DNA of 64,000 bases from Asterias rubens (taxonomy: Eukaryota > Echinodermata > Asteroidea > Forcipulatida > Asteriidae): positions 2,790,001-2,854,000 of the forward strand of contig NC_047082.1 of the NCBI RefSeq assembly GCF_902459465.1. Direction: 5' to 3'. The notes under the pieces were generated by a model. It made no database searches and had not been told where the DNA came from. It saw nothing but the letters and a program-made list of their open reading frames with translations. Shown here piece after piece: positions 11,085-23,200 of the stretch; within the stretch, counting starts at the first letter, position 1, and every line of letters starts with the position of its first letter. The position numbers and the translations under genes are program-made.

Positions 11085-11490
11085 TTCCCCATGGTGAATC
11101 ATTCATACTTTCCTTGTGTGGTGATCTACCTATACTTACCCATGTTGAATCATTCATACTTTCCTTGTGTGGTGATCTACCTATACTTACCCATTATGAA
11201 TCATTCATACTTTCCTTGTGTGGTGATCTACCTATATTTACCCATGGTGAATCATTCATACTTTCCTTGGGTGGTGATCTACCTACATTTACCCATGGTG
11301 AATCATTCATACTTTTCTTGTGTGGTGATCTACCTATACTTACCCATGGTGAATCATTCATACTTTCCTTGTGTGGTGATCAACCTATATTTACCCATGG
11401 TGAATCATTCATACTTTCCTTGTGTGGTGATCTACCTATATTTACCCATGGTGAATCACTTATACTTTCCTTGTGTGGTGAATCATTCGA
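11085..11490. repeat. 51-bp minisatellite, about eight units
   Basis: The unit begins CATGGTGAATCATTCATACT and continues TTCCTTGTGTGGTGATCTAC. Each 51-bp unit contains two related halves (GTGGTGATCTACCTATACTT and GGTGAATCATTCATACTTTC). Because 51 is divisible by three, 17-residue repeat frames stay open by arithmetic. It is related to the 56-bp arrays that follow. Confidence 0.92.
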
Positions 11491-11744
11491 ATCAAAATTC
11501 CAAATTCATATGTCTAAGGCTTAGTTGTATGTAGTTATGTTTCTATCACTATTCATTTAGGCCATTCAATTTAGGTGTGCTGATGTTTGGAGTTGACAAA
11601 CTTGGTTGCCATATAGTGGAGCCGGCATGGGAATTTTCCCTCCGTTTAGGGAGGTTTTTGCCCATCTCATACATCAGCAATAGCAGCCATGCAACTCTTC
11701 AGCTGGTCAGCTGATTTTAAGGTTTGGTTATCTCTGCCATTGAA

Positions 11745-12012
11745 AATTAAAAAACACAGTACCAAATCTTGCTGTGCCTGTTTCTGGAAATGTCAAATTT
11801 AAAAAAAAAAAAATTAAGAGTTGCATATCTGAAATAGGTGACACTTTAGTGTCTAAATAGGTTCATTTGGTGTCAAAAAAGAAAAAAAAACAGTACAAAA
11901 TATTGCTGTGCCATTTTTATTTTTATTTTCTCAAAGTACAGATTCGCATGTCTGAAATAGATGACACTTTAGTGTCTGAATAGGTTCATTAGGTGTCAAA
12001 GAAAATTTGACA
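11745..12012. repeat. About 135-bp tandem duplication
   Basis: Two copies, starting near CAGTACCAAATCTTGCTGTG and CAGTACAAAATATTGCTGTG. Both carry GACACTTTAGTGTCT, itself a short palindrome, and GGTTCATTTGGTGTCAAA or close variants. No gene is visible in 11491-12070. Confidence 0.7.
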
Positions 12013-12074
12013 CTTCATCTAAGGTGTTATTAATTGGTTTTGTTGTAGATGAGTAAACATTTCAGTACTATTTT

Positions 12075-13680
12075 ACATGTGGTGAATTACCCATACTTCC
12101 CATGGTGTTGCAAATTCTATACACTTTCAACTGTGTGGTGAATTACCCATACACCCCCTGGTGTTGCGTATTCTCTACACTTTCACCTGTGTTTTGAATT
12201 ACCCATACTTCCCCTGGTGTTGCGTATTCTCTACTGTGTGGTGAATTACCCATGCTTCCCTTGTGTTGCGTATTCACTACACTTTCACCTGTGTTTTGAA
12301 TTACCCATACTTCCCCTGGTGTTGCGTATTCTGTACACTTCCAACTGTGTGGTGAATTACCCATACACCCCCTGGTGTTGCGTATTCTCTACTGTGTGGT
12401 GAATTACCCATACACCCCCTTGATTTGCGTATTCTCTACATTTTCAACTGTGTGGTGAATTACCCATACACCCCCTGGTGTTGCGTATTCTCAACACTTG
12501 TTACTGTGTTGTGAACTACCCACACTTTCACTGGTGTTGCGTATTCTCTACACTTCACATGTGTTTTGAGTTACCCATACTTCCCCTGGTAATGGGTATT
12601 CTGTACACTTTCACCTGTGTGGTGAATTACCCATGCTTCCCTTGTGTTGCGTATTCTCTACACTTTCAACTGTGTTGTGAACTGCCCATACTTCCTCTGG
12701 TGTTGCATATTCTCTACACTTTCACCTGGGTTTTGAATTACCCATACTTCCCCTGGTGTTGCGTATTCTCTACTGTGTGGTGAATTACCCATGCTTCCCT
12801 TGTGTTGCGTATTCACTACACTTTCACCTGTGTTTTGAATTACCCATACTTCCCCTGGTGTTGCGTATTCTGTACACTTCCAACTGTGTGGTGAATTACC
12901 CATACACCCCCTGGTGTTGCGTATTCTCTACTGTGTGGTGAATTACCCATACACCCCCTTGATTTGCGTATTCTCTACATTTTCAACTGTGTGGTGAATT
13001 ACCCATACACCCCCTGGTGTTGCGTATTCTCAACACTTGTTACTGTGTTGTGAACTACCCACACTTTCACTGGTGTTGCGTATTCTCTACACTTCACATG
13101 TGTTTTGAGTTACCCATACTTCCCCTGGTAATGGGTATTCTGTACACTTTCACCTGTGTGGTGAATTACCCATGCTTCCCTTGTGTTGCGTATTCTCTAC
13201 ACTTTCAACTGTGTTGTGAACTGCCCATACTTCCTCTGGTGTTGCATATTCTCTACACTTTCACCTGGGTTTTGAATTACCCATATTTCCCCTGGTGTTG
13301 CAAATTCTCTACACTTTCAATTGTGTGGTGAATTACCCATACTTCCCCTGGTCTTGTGTATTCTCTGAACTTCCACATCTGGTTTGAATTACCCATACTT
13401 CCCTTGGTGTTGTGTATTCTGTACACTTTCAACTGTGTTGTGAATTATACCCTTACTTCCCCAGGTATAGTTTTTCTCTACACTTTCCAGTGTGTGGTGA
13501 ATTACCCATACTTCCGCTGGTGCTGCATATTCTCTACACTTTCACACGTGTTTTGAATTGCCCATACTGCCCCTTGTGCAGTGTGTTTTCTCCCCTTCAA
13601 TTATGTGGAATTTAAGGATACTTCCCTTGTGTGGTGATCTACTCATACTTCCTTTGTGTGCTGATCTACCCATACTGAAA
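12075..13680. repeat. 56-bp minisatellite array 1 with 539-bp higher-order repeat
   Basis: The unit has two halves, GTGTTTTGAATTACCCATAC... and GTGTTGCGTATTCTCTACAC.... Several units are shortened. A block starting near 12210 is repeated almost exactly starting near 12749 (offset 539 bp), so it carries higher-order organisation. Short frames on either strand shift as units change length and are not genes. Confidence 0.93.
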
Positions 13681-14165
13681 TAGTTAGCCTTTTCATTTCT
13701 ATAAATTAGATGTCCAAGTTAATATGACTTAATATATGATAGCTGTTTAATTAGTTGGTTTTGTACATTAGTCTATGTCCCAGGGGTGTGCCAATAATCT
13801 TGTTTGGTGATCTACCAATTCTTTACTCTGTGATTAATGACCCTTTCCATTGAGTGGTGATTTGCTTACACTTTTCCTTGTGTAGTGATCGACCTATTCC
13901 CTACGCTGTGGTAAATGACACTTCTCCTTGTGTTGTGAACTACTCGACCATTGTGTGTTGAAGTATCCATACTACCCTTTGTATGGTGAAACTACCACTT
14001 TGACTTCTGGTTAGATTCATCCACACTTCTCCCTGTGTGGTGAATAACTCTAAATGCCCCTTTTGTCCCAAGATCCATCCCTTATCTGCACTAAAGATGT
14101 ATGATTCAGATTTCAATTAATTCATACATGAAAAACTAATTAAAATTCCTTACAATACCCCAAAA
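13681..14165. repeat. Degenerate minisatellite tail and spacer
   Basis: Scattered GTGGTGATCTAC/GTGTGGTGAA words up to about 14050 show decayed units of the array before it. The rest is AT-rich spacer without a gene. Confidence 0.55.
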
Positions 14166-14170
14166 AACAT

Positions 14171-14575
14171 CTTCCCTTGCGGATAATCAGGGCACTCTGA
14201 TCGCTTCTTGGGAAACAGTTTTAGGAGTCGGAGAGTACTCTGATTGAAACTGTTTAGAGAAATTTCAAACAAATTTTTCTTCCATTTTTTGTTTATATGA
14301 ATACAGCGATACATTCCCTTGCAGATAATCAGGGCACTCTGATTGTCTTCTTGGGACAGTTTTACCAGTCAGAGAGCACACTGGTTTAAATTTTTCAAAG
14401 AATCTTCAATAAAATTTTTGGTGGGACTTTAGGATGAAAATAATTGATACCTTCCCTTGCGGATAATCAGGGCACTCTGATTGTCTTCTTGGGAAACAGT
14501 TTGACCAGTCAGAGAGCACTCTGATTGAAACTGTTTAGAGAAATTTCAAACAAATTCCAAACAAATTTGAGATGC
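14171..14575. repeat. 140-bp tandem repeat, three units
   Basis: Units start at about 14171, 14311 and 14451 with CTTCCCTTGCGGATAATCAG or a close variant. They continue GGGCACTCTGATTG and CAGTCAGAGAGCACTCTGAT. The words CACTCTGAT and AGAGCACTCTGATTG within each unit invite local foldback. No coding signal. Confidence 0.85.
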
Positions 14576-14689
14576 ATAGAGATGAAGAGAAAACCCTAAC
14601 CGTCCTTTCTGAATCATATGTCTTCGTGTAGGTATTTTAATGTAGTTAGTTTAACTGTAAGAGTTGCTCCTACAAAAGAATGAGACCAC

Positions 14690-15060
14690 GAAAAAGAGTT
14701 GTTTTAATTAAAATAATGATTTTTCTCGCAAGCAAAGTCATTATTTCAGAAATTGGGCAAACATAAAAACGAAATTATGGAAATCTAAGTATCTTGCAGA
14801 GATATGGACATTTCTATCAAAAAAATGACCGTTAAAACTTAATTCCTTTTTGTTTCGTTAAATCTCAGGAAGTATATTCAAAAGTATTGACTTTTCTCAT
14901 GAGTGAAGTTGTTAACGATTGTCAGAAATTGAGCAAAACTATGGAAGAATCTTGCAGAGATATGGAAATTTCTTTTAAATACAATGATAAAATTTCATTA
15001 CTTTTTTCATTAGGGTTTTAGCTCTGAAAGATATTGAGAATATTTTTCTGAGTTCAAGGT
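14690..15060. repeat. Diverged duplication of about 180 bp
   Basis: Two similar stretches share TCTTGCAGAGATATGGA, TCAGAAATTG and CTTTTCTC-type words (about 14715-14840 and 14885-15010). No gene is visible. Confidence 0.5.
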
Positions 15061-15154
15061 AAAACCACAGAAATATCTTTTGGAATCATTCTGTAGGAGC
15101 AGCTCATTTGGATGAGTATTTCATGTATGTTAGGGCCTCATCCAAACCCATGAA

Positions 15155-15250
15155 AAACTCGCAGAGTTGTGCAAACACCTGTGCCTGTTGGTGGACCCCC
15201 TCGGCTGCCTGGAACAAGTGTTGGTCTTGGTCTGGGTGCAATGGAAGGTA
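15155..15250 (+). pseudogene. Exon-like fragment X, left arm
   Basis: After a CTCGCAG acceptor-like site, the frame starting RVVQTPVPVGGPPRLPGT is open to ATGGAAG|GTATGT, a good donor. The reverse-strand copy at about 19700-19770 encodes VVQTPVPVGGPPRPPGT in the same frame. Conservation of the reading frame suggests a real exon once existed. I do not recognise the protein. Confidence 0.4.
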
Positions 15251-15522
15251 TGTTCTCTGTTCACTGAAGTTCAATTAGATGCACCACTAGTGTTTTGTTT
15301 CACTGGTGTAATGCCTTACAAATTTGATGAGTTAGAGCGTAGCAATTTTTGGATGCATACATACTAGCGCGTTTCAAGCTGGAAAGTAGTGGTTGGTCCC
15401 TAAAACGTTTGGTTCGGCAAGATCTCTCAAGACGTCGGGATGAGGGCCCCTTATTATTTAGCCTTTTGTTGGTCACGTCACTCTTTTGTTCTCTAGTAAA
15501 CAGGTTTGTGCTGGGGATCGTT

Positions 15523-15748
15523 TTAGATCAACAAAGGTGCGAAAAGATGTCTTCGCTTGAGCCAATGGAATCTGGACTTGGTGGATGATGAGGACTTCTA
15601 TTCAGTTGATGATATGATGGCTGGTGAAACATGTTCTGCTTGGTCATGCAACTTTACATCAAAATATCTAGTAAGAACACCCTTTTTATTGCCTTTTGAT
15701 ACCAAAGATGACATTGGATTCCTATCATTCGAATTGGTTGGTTTTTAG
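15523..15748 (+). pseudogene. Exon-like fragment Y, left arm
   Basis: From an acceptor-like GTTTTAG the frame reads INKGAKRCLRLSQW, then an acidic stretch with DDEDFYSVDD and AGET. The opposite-strand copy at 19318-19518 reads GAKRCRRLFQWDPN, DDDDFYPDDD and VGET. Identical spacing of KRC, QW, DFY, DD and GET shows homology at the protein level. It is probably a remnant of a two-exon gene with fragment X. Function unknown. Confidence 0.42.
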
Positions 15749-15755
15749 AAGAGGT

Positions 15756-18700
15756 CAAGGGTTGCATATTCTCTATACTTTCATTGTGTTTTGAATAAGC
15801 CATACTTCCCCTGTTGTGTATTCTAAACACTTTCACCTGTGTGGTGAATTACCAATTCACCCCCTTGTGTTGCGTATTCCCTACACTTTCAACTGTGTTG
15901 TGAACTGCCCATACTTCCCCTGGTGTTGCGTATTCTTACACTTTCAATTGTGTTTCGAAATACTCAAACATGTACTTCCCCTGGTCTTGCGTATTCTCTA
16001 CAGTTCCAACTGTGTTTTGAATTACCCATACTTCCCCTGGTGTTGCGTATTCTTTTCACTTTCACCTGTGTTTTTAATTACCCATACTTTCCCTGGTCTT
16101 GCGTATTCTTTACACTTTCACCTGTGTTTTGAATTACCCATACTTCCCCTGGTGTTGCGTATTCTTTTCACTTTCACCTGTGTTTTGAATTACCAATACT
16201 TCCCCTGGTGTTGCGTATTCTTTTCACTTTCACCTGTGTTTTGAATTACCCATACTTTCCCTGGTCTTGCGTATTCTTTACACTTTCACCTGTGTTTTGA
16301 ATTACCCATACTTCCCCTGGTGTTGCGTATTCTTTTCACTTTCACCTGTGTTTTGAATTACCCATACTTTCCCTGGTCTTGCGTATTCTTCACACTTTCA
16401 CCTGTGTTTTGAATTACCCATACTTCCCCTGGTCTTGCGTATTCTCTACACTTTCACCTGTGTTTTGAATTACCCATACTTCCCCTGGTGTTGCGTATTC
16501 AATTCACTTTCACATGTGTTTTGAATTAAATGACTTCCCCTGGTGTTGCGTTTTCTGTACACTTCCAACTGTGTTTTGAATTACCCATACTTCCCCTGGT
16601 CTTGCGTATTCTCTACACTTTCACCTGTGTTTTGAATTACCCATACTTCCCCTTATCCTGCGGATTCTGGACACTTTACATGTGTTTTGAATTACCCATA
16701 CTTCCCCTGGTGTTGCGTATTCTTTTCACTTTCACCTGTGTTTTTAATTACCCATACTTTCCCTGGTCTTGCGTATTCTTTACACTTTCACCTGTGTTTT
16801 GAATTACCCATACTTCCCCTGGTGTTGCGTATTCTTTTCACTTTCACCTGTGTTTTGAATTACCCATACTTCCCCTGGTGTTGCGTATTCTTTTCACTTT
16901 CACCTGTGTTTTGAATAACCCATACTTTCCCTGGTCTTGCGTATTCTTTACACTTTCACCTGTGTTTTGAATTACCCATACTTCCCCTGGTGTTGCGTAT
17001 TCTTTTCACTTTCACCTGTGTTTTGAATTACCCATACTTTCCCTGGTGTTGCGTATTCTTTTCACTTTCACCTGTGTTTTGAATTACCCATACTTTCCCT
17101 GGTCTTGCGTATTCTCTACACTTTCACCTGTGTTTTGAATTACCCATACTTCCCCTGGTGTTGCGTATTCAATTCACTTTCACATGTGTTTTGAATTAAA
17201 TGACTTCCCCTGGTGTTGCGTTTTCTGTACACTTTCACCTGTGTTTTGAATTACCCATACTTCCCCTGGTGTTGCGTATTCTTTTCACTTTCACCTGTGT
17301 TTTGAATTACCCATACTTCCCCTGGTCTTGCGTATTCTGTACACTTTCAACTGTGTTTTGAATTACCCATACTTCCCCTGGTCTTGCGTATTCTCTACAC
17401 TTTCACCTGTGTTTTGAATTACCCATACTTCCCCTGGTGTTGCGTATTCTGTACACTTCCAACTGTGTTTTGAATTACCCATTCTTCCCCTGGTCTTGCG
17501 TATTTTCTACACTTCCAACTGTGTTTTGAATTACCCATACTTCCCCTGGTGTTGCGTATTCTTTTCACTTTCACCTGTGTTTTGAATTACCCATACTTCC
17601 CCTGGTCTTGCGTATTCTGTACACTTTCAACTGTGTTTTGAATTACCCATACTTCCCCTGGTCTTGCGTATTCTCTACACTTTCACCTGTGTTTTGAATT
17701 ACCCATACTTCCCCTGGTGTTGCGTATTCTGTACACTTCCAACTGTGTTTTGAATTACCCATACTTCCCCTGGTCTTGCGTATTCTCTACACTTTCACAT
17801 GTGTTTTGAATTACCCATCTTCCCTTTATCCTGCGTATTCTCTACACTTTCAACTGTGTTTTGAAATACCCATATTTCCCGTTGTTGCGTATTCTCTTCA
17901 CTTCCACATGTGTTTTGAATTACCCATACTTTGCACGGTGTTGCGTATTCAATTCACTTTCACATGTGTTTTGAATTAAACGTACTTCCCCTGGTGTTGC
18001 GTATTCTGTACACTTCCAACTGTGTTTTGAATTAAGCATACTTCCTCTTGTGCTGCGTATTCTCTACACTTCCACATGTGTTTTGAATTACCCATACTTC
18101 CCTTGTGTTGCGTACTCACTACACTTTCACTTGTGTTTTGAATTACCCATACTTCCCTTGTGTTGCGTATTCACTACACTTTCACCTGTGTTTTGAATTA
18201 CCTATACTTCTTCTTGTGATGCGTATTCACTACACTTTCACCTGTGTTTTGAATTACCCATACTTCCCTTGTGTTGCGTATTCTCTACACTTCCAACTGT
18301 GTTTTGAATTACCCATACTTCCCCTTGTGTTGCGTGTTCACTACACTTTCACCTGTGTTTTTAATTACCTATACTTCTTCTTGTGCTGCGTATTCTCTAC
18401 ACTTCTACATGTGTTTTGAATTACCCATACTTCCCCAGGTGTTGCCTATTCAGTACACTTTCACGTGTGTTGTGAATTACCCATACTTCCCCTTGTGTTG
18501 CGTATTCTCTACACTTTCACTTGTGTTGTGAATTACCCATACTTCCCCAGGTGTTGCCTATTCAGTACACTTTCACATGTGTTGTGAATTACCCATACTT
18601 CCCCTTGTGTTGCGTATTCTCTACACTTGATGTGTTTTGAATTACCCATATTTCCCCTGGTGTAGCGTATTCATTACACTTTCACTTGTGTTGTGAATTA

Positions 18701-19070
18701 CCCATACTTTCCCTGGTCTTGCGTATTCACTACACTTTCACTTGTGTTGTGAATTACCCGTACTTCCCCTGGTGTTGCGTATTCATTACACTTTCAACTG
18801 TCATTCCCCTCTTTGTGTGATTCACGACACTTTCACCTGTGTTTTGAATTACCCATACTTCCCCTTGTGTTGCGTATTCTCTACACTTCCACATGTGTTT
18901 TGAATTACCCATACTTTGCATGGTGTTGCGTATTCTCTACACTTCCACATGTATTTTGAATTACCCATACTTCCCCAGGTGTTGCGTATTCTCTACACTT
19001 TCACTTGTGTTTTGAAATAACCATGCCCTGGTGTTGCGTGTTCTGTACAACCAGACATGTTTTGTGAAGA
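15756..19070. repeat. 56-bp minisatellite array 2, about 59 units
   Basis: The same family as 12075-13680 and more homogeneous, especially 16000-17800. Variant units replace GGTGTTGCG with GGTCTTGCG or CTACAC with TTTCAC, and these alternate in short higher-order blocks. The edges are more diverged. As 56 is not a multiple of three, open frames break quickly. It lies between inverted copies of exon-like fragments X and Y. Confidence 0.95.
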
Positions 19071-19317
19071 CACATACTGTCTTTGTATGGTGAATTTATC
19101 ACGATTAATCTCGGCCCTGTTGAAGTGTTTGGTCAATGTCTGTTTTTTTAAGGATGGTTGAATTTATATTGATCCAATGTCATCTACAGTATCATTTATT
19201 GGCAAACCTGCAGTGAGGGTGAGAAAACATCACTACTTATCATGCTCAAACTGTTGAAAATTTGTGACGTTTGTGATAATACGCCAGTACTTTTCCGAAG
19301 AATTTTGGCGACTTGCT

Positions 19318-19518
19318 TTACACACAATTGGTAACAAAATTGCTGCCCATTACAGAATTTGTTTCTCCAACCAGCACATCATCATCTGGATAGAAGTCGT
19401 CATCATCTCTCGAGTTAGGATCCCATTGGAACAAGCGTCGACACCTCTTAGCACCACCAGTGCAGCTTGGTTGCGAAACCACAATCGGTGAAATCCTAAG
19501 CACTCTTGAGGGCACCAT
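19318..19518 (-). pseudogene. Exon-like fragment Y, right arm (inverted)
   Basis: The minus-strand frame reads VVSQPSCTGGAKRCRRLFQW then DPNSRDDDDFYPDDDVLVGE, ending TNCV before a stop. It is the better preserved partner of 15523-15748, inverted relative to it. The acidic DFY-DDD stretch and the Cys/Arg-rich part are not a domain I recognise. Confidence 0.42.
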
Positions 19519-19559
19519 TTCATTTAAGCAAGCAACAACTACTTTCTGCTTAGCACTTC

Positions 19560-19790
19560 TGCGTTTAAAACAAAGTGCTAAATTGCGTCTAGCTCATTAG
19601 ATTTGTAAGACAATACATCGTTGTTACAAACCACTAGTAGCGCATCTAATTGAACTTCACTGAACACAGAACATATCAACCATTGCACTTTGGACCTTTA
19701 GATCATCACGAGTTCCAGGTGGCCGAGGGGGTCCACCGACAGGCACAGGTGTTTGCACGACTCTGCTTTTTTTTTGGCCAAAATTTTCAA
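19560..19790 (-). pseudogene. Exon-like fragment X and intron, right arm (inverted)
   Basis: The minus strand from about 19770 has an AAAGCAG acceptor-like site and then the PVPVGGPPRPPGT frame. The following 19570-19690 matches the left-arm intron (AGTTCAATTAGATGC shared). X and Y therefore keep their order in both arms. Confidence 0.4.
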
Positions 19791-19794
19791 AAAA

Positions 19795-19900
19795 AAATTG
19801 AAAAGAACTCTCCTTGTAACTTGTGTTTTATTTGCATCAAAATCTTCAATAAAAAATTGAACAGAACTCTCCTTGTAACTTGTGTTTTATTTGCATCAAC
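19795..19900. repeat. Short direct duplication
   Basis: The segment AACTCTCCTTGTAACTTGTG plus TTTTATTTGCATCAA occurs twice, about 61 bp apart, next to a run of about 17 cytosines at 19911-19927. Confidence 0.7.
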
Positions 19901-19940
19901 CCTACCATCCCCCCCCCCCCCCCCCAATTCAAATATGGAA

Positions 19941-20040
19941 GGCCCATCTTATCCCGATGGAACCCACCCCCGACACTGTAAGGACCAATGTTAGCCCCCC
20001 TACAGTGTGGGGGTGGGTTCCATCGGGTTAAGATGGACCC
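19941..20040. repeat. Hairpin-forming inverted repeat
   Basis: The left arm includes CCCGATGGAACCCACCCCCG and the right arm GGGGGTGGGTTCCATCGGGT. They are complementary over roughly 35 bp, with a loop of about 20 nt. It lies between the C-tract and the 48-bp array. It may be a small fold-back element. Confidence 0.7.
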
Positions 20041-20274
20041 TCAGGCCACCATGTTTAACTACAATGCAGTTGGGTATGTATAAAGTCGCTTTTAGCTAAG
20101 TATTTTTGCGCATATGTAATTAGGTGAAAAAAAATACACACCCGTTGCTGCACTGTGTTCAAATATGGCGGCCAAGTAGACGACTCAAGTAATAATGAGA
20201 TATTAGTCTGCAACTTTAGGGCAACCAAAACGTAAATTGATTCACCCCTAAAAATAGCCTTTATTTTCGCACAC

Positions 20275-23200
20275 ACAAAACCATTTTCAAGCAAAATTTG
20301 ATATAACCATAAGGCTATAGTCTTGCAACCATTTTCAAGCAAAATTTGATTAAACCATAAGGCTATAGTCTTGCAACCATTTCCAAGCAAAGTTTGATAA
20401 AACCATAAGGCTATAGTCTTGCAACATTTCCAGGCAAAAACCATAAGGCTATAGTCTTGCAACCATTTTCAAGCAAAATTTGATTAAACCATAAGGCTAT
20501 AGTCTTGCAACCATTTTCAAGCAAAGTTTGATAAAACCATAAGGCTATAGTCTTGCAACCATTTTCAAGCAAAGTTTGATAAAACCATAAGGCTATAGTC
20601 TTGCAACCATTTTCAAGCAAAATTTGATGAAACCATAAGGCTATAGTCTTGCAACCATTTTCAAGCAAAATTTGATAAAACCATAAGGCTATAGTCTTGC
20701 AACCATTTTCAAGCAAAGTTTGATAAAACCATAAGGCTATAGTCTTGCAACCAATTTCAAGCAAAAACCATAAGGCTATAGCCTTGCAACCATTTTTAAG
20801 CAAAATTTGATAAAACCATAAGGCAACCATTTTCAAGCAAAATTTGATGAAACCATAAGGCTATAGTCTTGCAACCATTTTCAAGCAAAATTTGATAAAA
20901 CCATAAGGCTATAGTCTTGCAACCATTTTCAAGCAAAATTTGATAAAACCATAAGGCTATAGTCTTGCAACCATTTTCAAGCAAAATTTGATAAAACCAT
21001 AAGGCTATAGTCTTGCAACCATTTTCAGGCAAAATTTGATAAAACCATAAGGCTATAGTCTTGCAACCATTTTCAAGCAAAATTTGATTAAACCATAAGG
21101 CTATAGTCTTGCAACCATTTTCAAGCAAAATTTGATGAAACCATAAGGCTATAGTCTTGCAACCATTTTCAAGCAAAATTTGATAAAACCATAAGGCTAT
21201 AGTCTTGCAACCAATTTCAAGCAAAAACCATAAGGCTATAACCTTGCAACCATTTTCAAGCAAAATTTGATAAAACCATAAGGCAACCATTTTCAAGCAA
21301 AATTTGATTAAACCATAAGGCTATAGTCTTGCAACCATTTTCAAGCAAAATTTGATGAAACCATAAGGCTATAGTCTTGCAACCATTTTCAAGCAAAATT
21401 TGATAAAACCATAAGGCTATAGTCTTGCAACCATTTTCAAGCAAAAACCATAAGGCTATAGCCTTGCAACCATTTTCAAGCAAAATTTGATAAAACCATA
21501 AGGCAACCATTTTCAAGCAAAATTTGATTAAACCATAAGGCTATAGTCTTGCAACCATTTTCAAGCAAAAACCATAAGGCTATAGTCTTGCAACCATTTT
21601 CAAGCAAAGTTTGATAAAACCATAAGGCTATAGTCTTGCAACCATTTTCAAGCAAAAACCATAAGGCTATAGCCTTGCAACCATTTTCAAGCAAAATTTG
21701 ATTAAACCATAAGGCTATAGTCTTGCAACCATTTTCAAGCAAAATTTGATGAAACCATAAGGCTATAGTCTTGCAACCATTTTCAAGCAAAATTTGATAA
21801 AACCATAAGGCTATAGTCTTGCAACCATTTTCAAGCAAAATTTGATAAAACCATAAGGCTATAGTCTTGCAACTATTTTCAAGCAAAGTTTGATAAAACC
21901 ATAAGGCTATAGTCTTGCAACCAATTTCAAGCAAAAACCATAAGGCTATAGCCTTGCAACCATTTTTAAGCAAAATTTGATAAAACCATAAGGCAACCAT
22001 TTTCAAGCAAAATTTGATGAAACCATAAGGCTATAGTCTTGCAACCATTTTCAAGCAAAATTTGATAAAACCATAAGGCTATAGTCTTGCAACCATTTTC
22101 AGGCAAAATTTGATAAAACCATAAGGCTATAGTCTTGCAACCATTTTCAAGCAAAATTTGATTAAACCATAAGGCTATAGTCTTGCAACCATTTTCAAGC
22201 AAAAACCATAAGGCTATAGCCTTGCAACCATTTTCAAGCAAAATTTGATAAAACCATAAGGCAACCATTTTCAAGCAAAATTTGATGAAACCATAAGGCT
22301 ATAGTCTTGCAACCATTTTGAAGCAAAATTTGATAAAACCATAAGGCTATAGTCTTGCAACCATTTCCAAGCAAAGTTTGATAAAACCATAAGGCTATAG
22401 TCTTACAACCATTTTCAAGCAAAGTTTGATAAAACCATAAGGCTATAGTCTTGCAACCATTTTCAAGCAAAAACCATAAGGCTATAGCCTTGCAACCATT
22501 TTCAAGCAAAAACCATAAGGCTATAGTCTTGCAACCATTTTCAAGCAAAGTTTGATAAAACCATAAGGCTATAGTCTTGCAACCAATTTCAAGCAAAAAC
22601 CATAAGGCTATAGCCTTGCAACCATTTTCAAGCAAAATTTGATAAAACCATAAGGCTATAGTCTTGCAACCATTTTCAAGCAAAATTTGATGAAACCATA
22701 AGGCTATAGTCTTGCAACCATTTTCAAGCAAAATTTGATAAAACCATAAGGCTATAGTCTTGCAACCATTTTCAAGCAAAATTTGATAAAACCATAAGGC
22801 TATAGTCTTGCAACCATTTTCAGGCAAAATTTGATAAAACCATAAGGCTATAGTCTTGCAACCATTTTCAAGCAAAATTTGATAAAACCATAAGGCTATA
22901 GTCTTGCAACCAATTTCAAGCAAAAACCATAAGGCTATAACCTTGCAACCATTTTCAAGCAAAATTTGATAAAACCATAAGGCAACCATTTTCAAGCAAA
23001 ATTTGATTAAACCATAAGGCTATAGTCTTGCAACCATTTTCAAGCAAAATTTGATAAAACCATAAGGCTATAGTCTTGCAACCATTTTCAAGCAAAGTTT
23101 GATAAAACCATAAGGCTATAGTCTTGCAACATTTTCAGGCAAAAACCATAAGTCTTGCAACCATTTTCAAGCAAAATTTGATTAAACCATAATGCTATAG

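Noticed and set aside
11058-11534. 158- and 149-codon frames of 17-residue repeats
   Set aside because: The 51-bp unit is divisible by three and lacks stops; the frames begin and end with the array and have no splice or promoter context.
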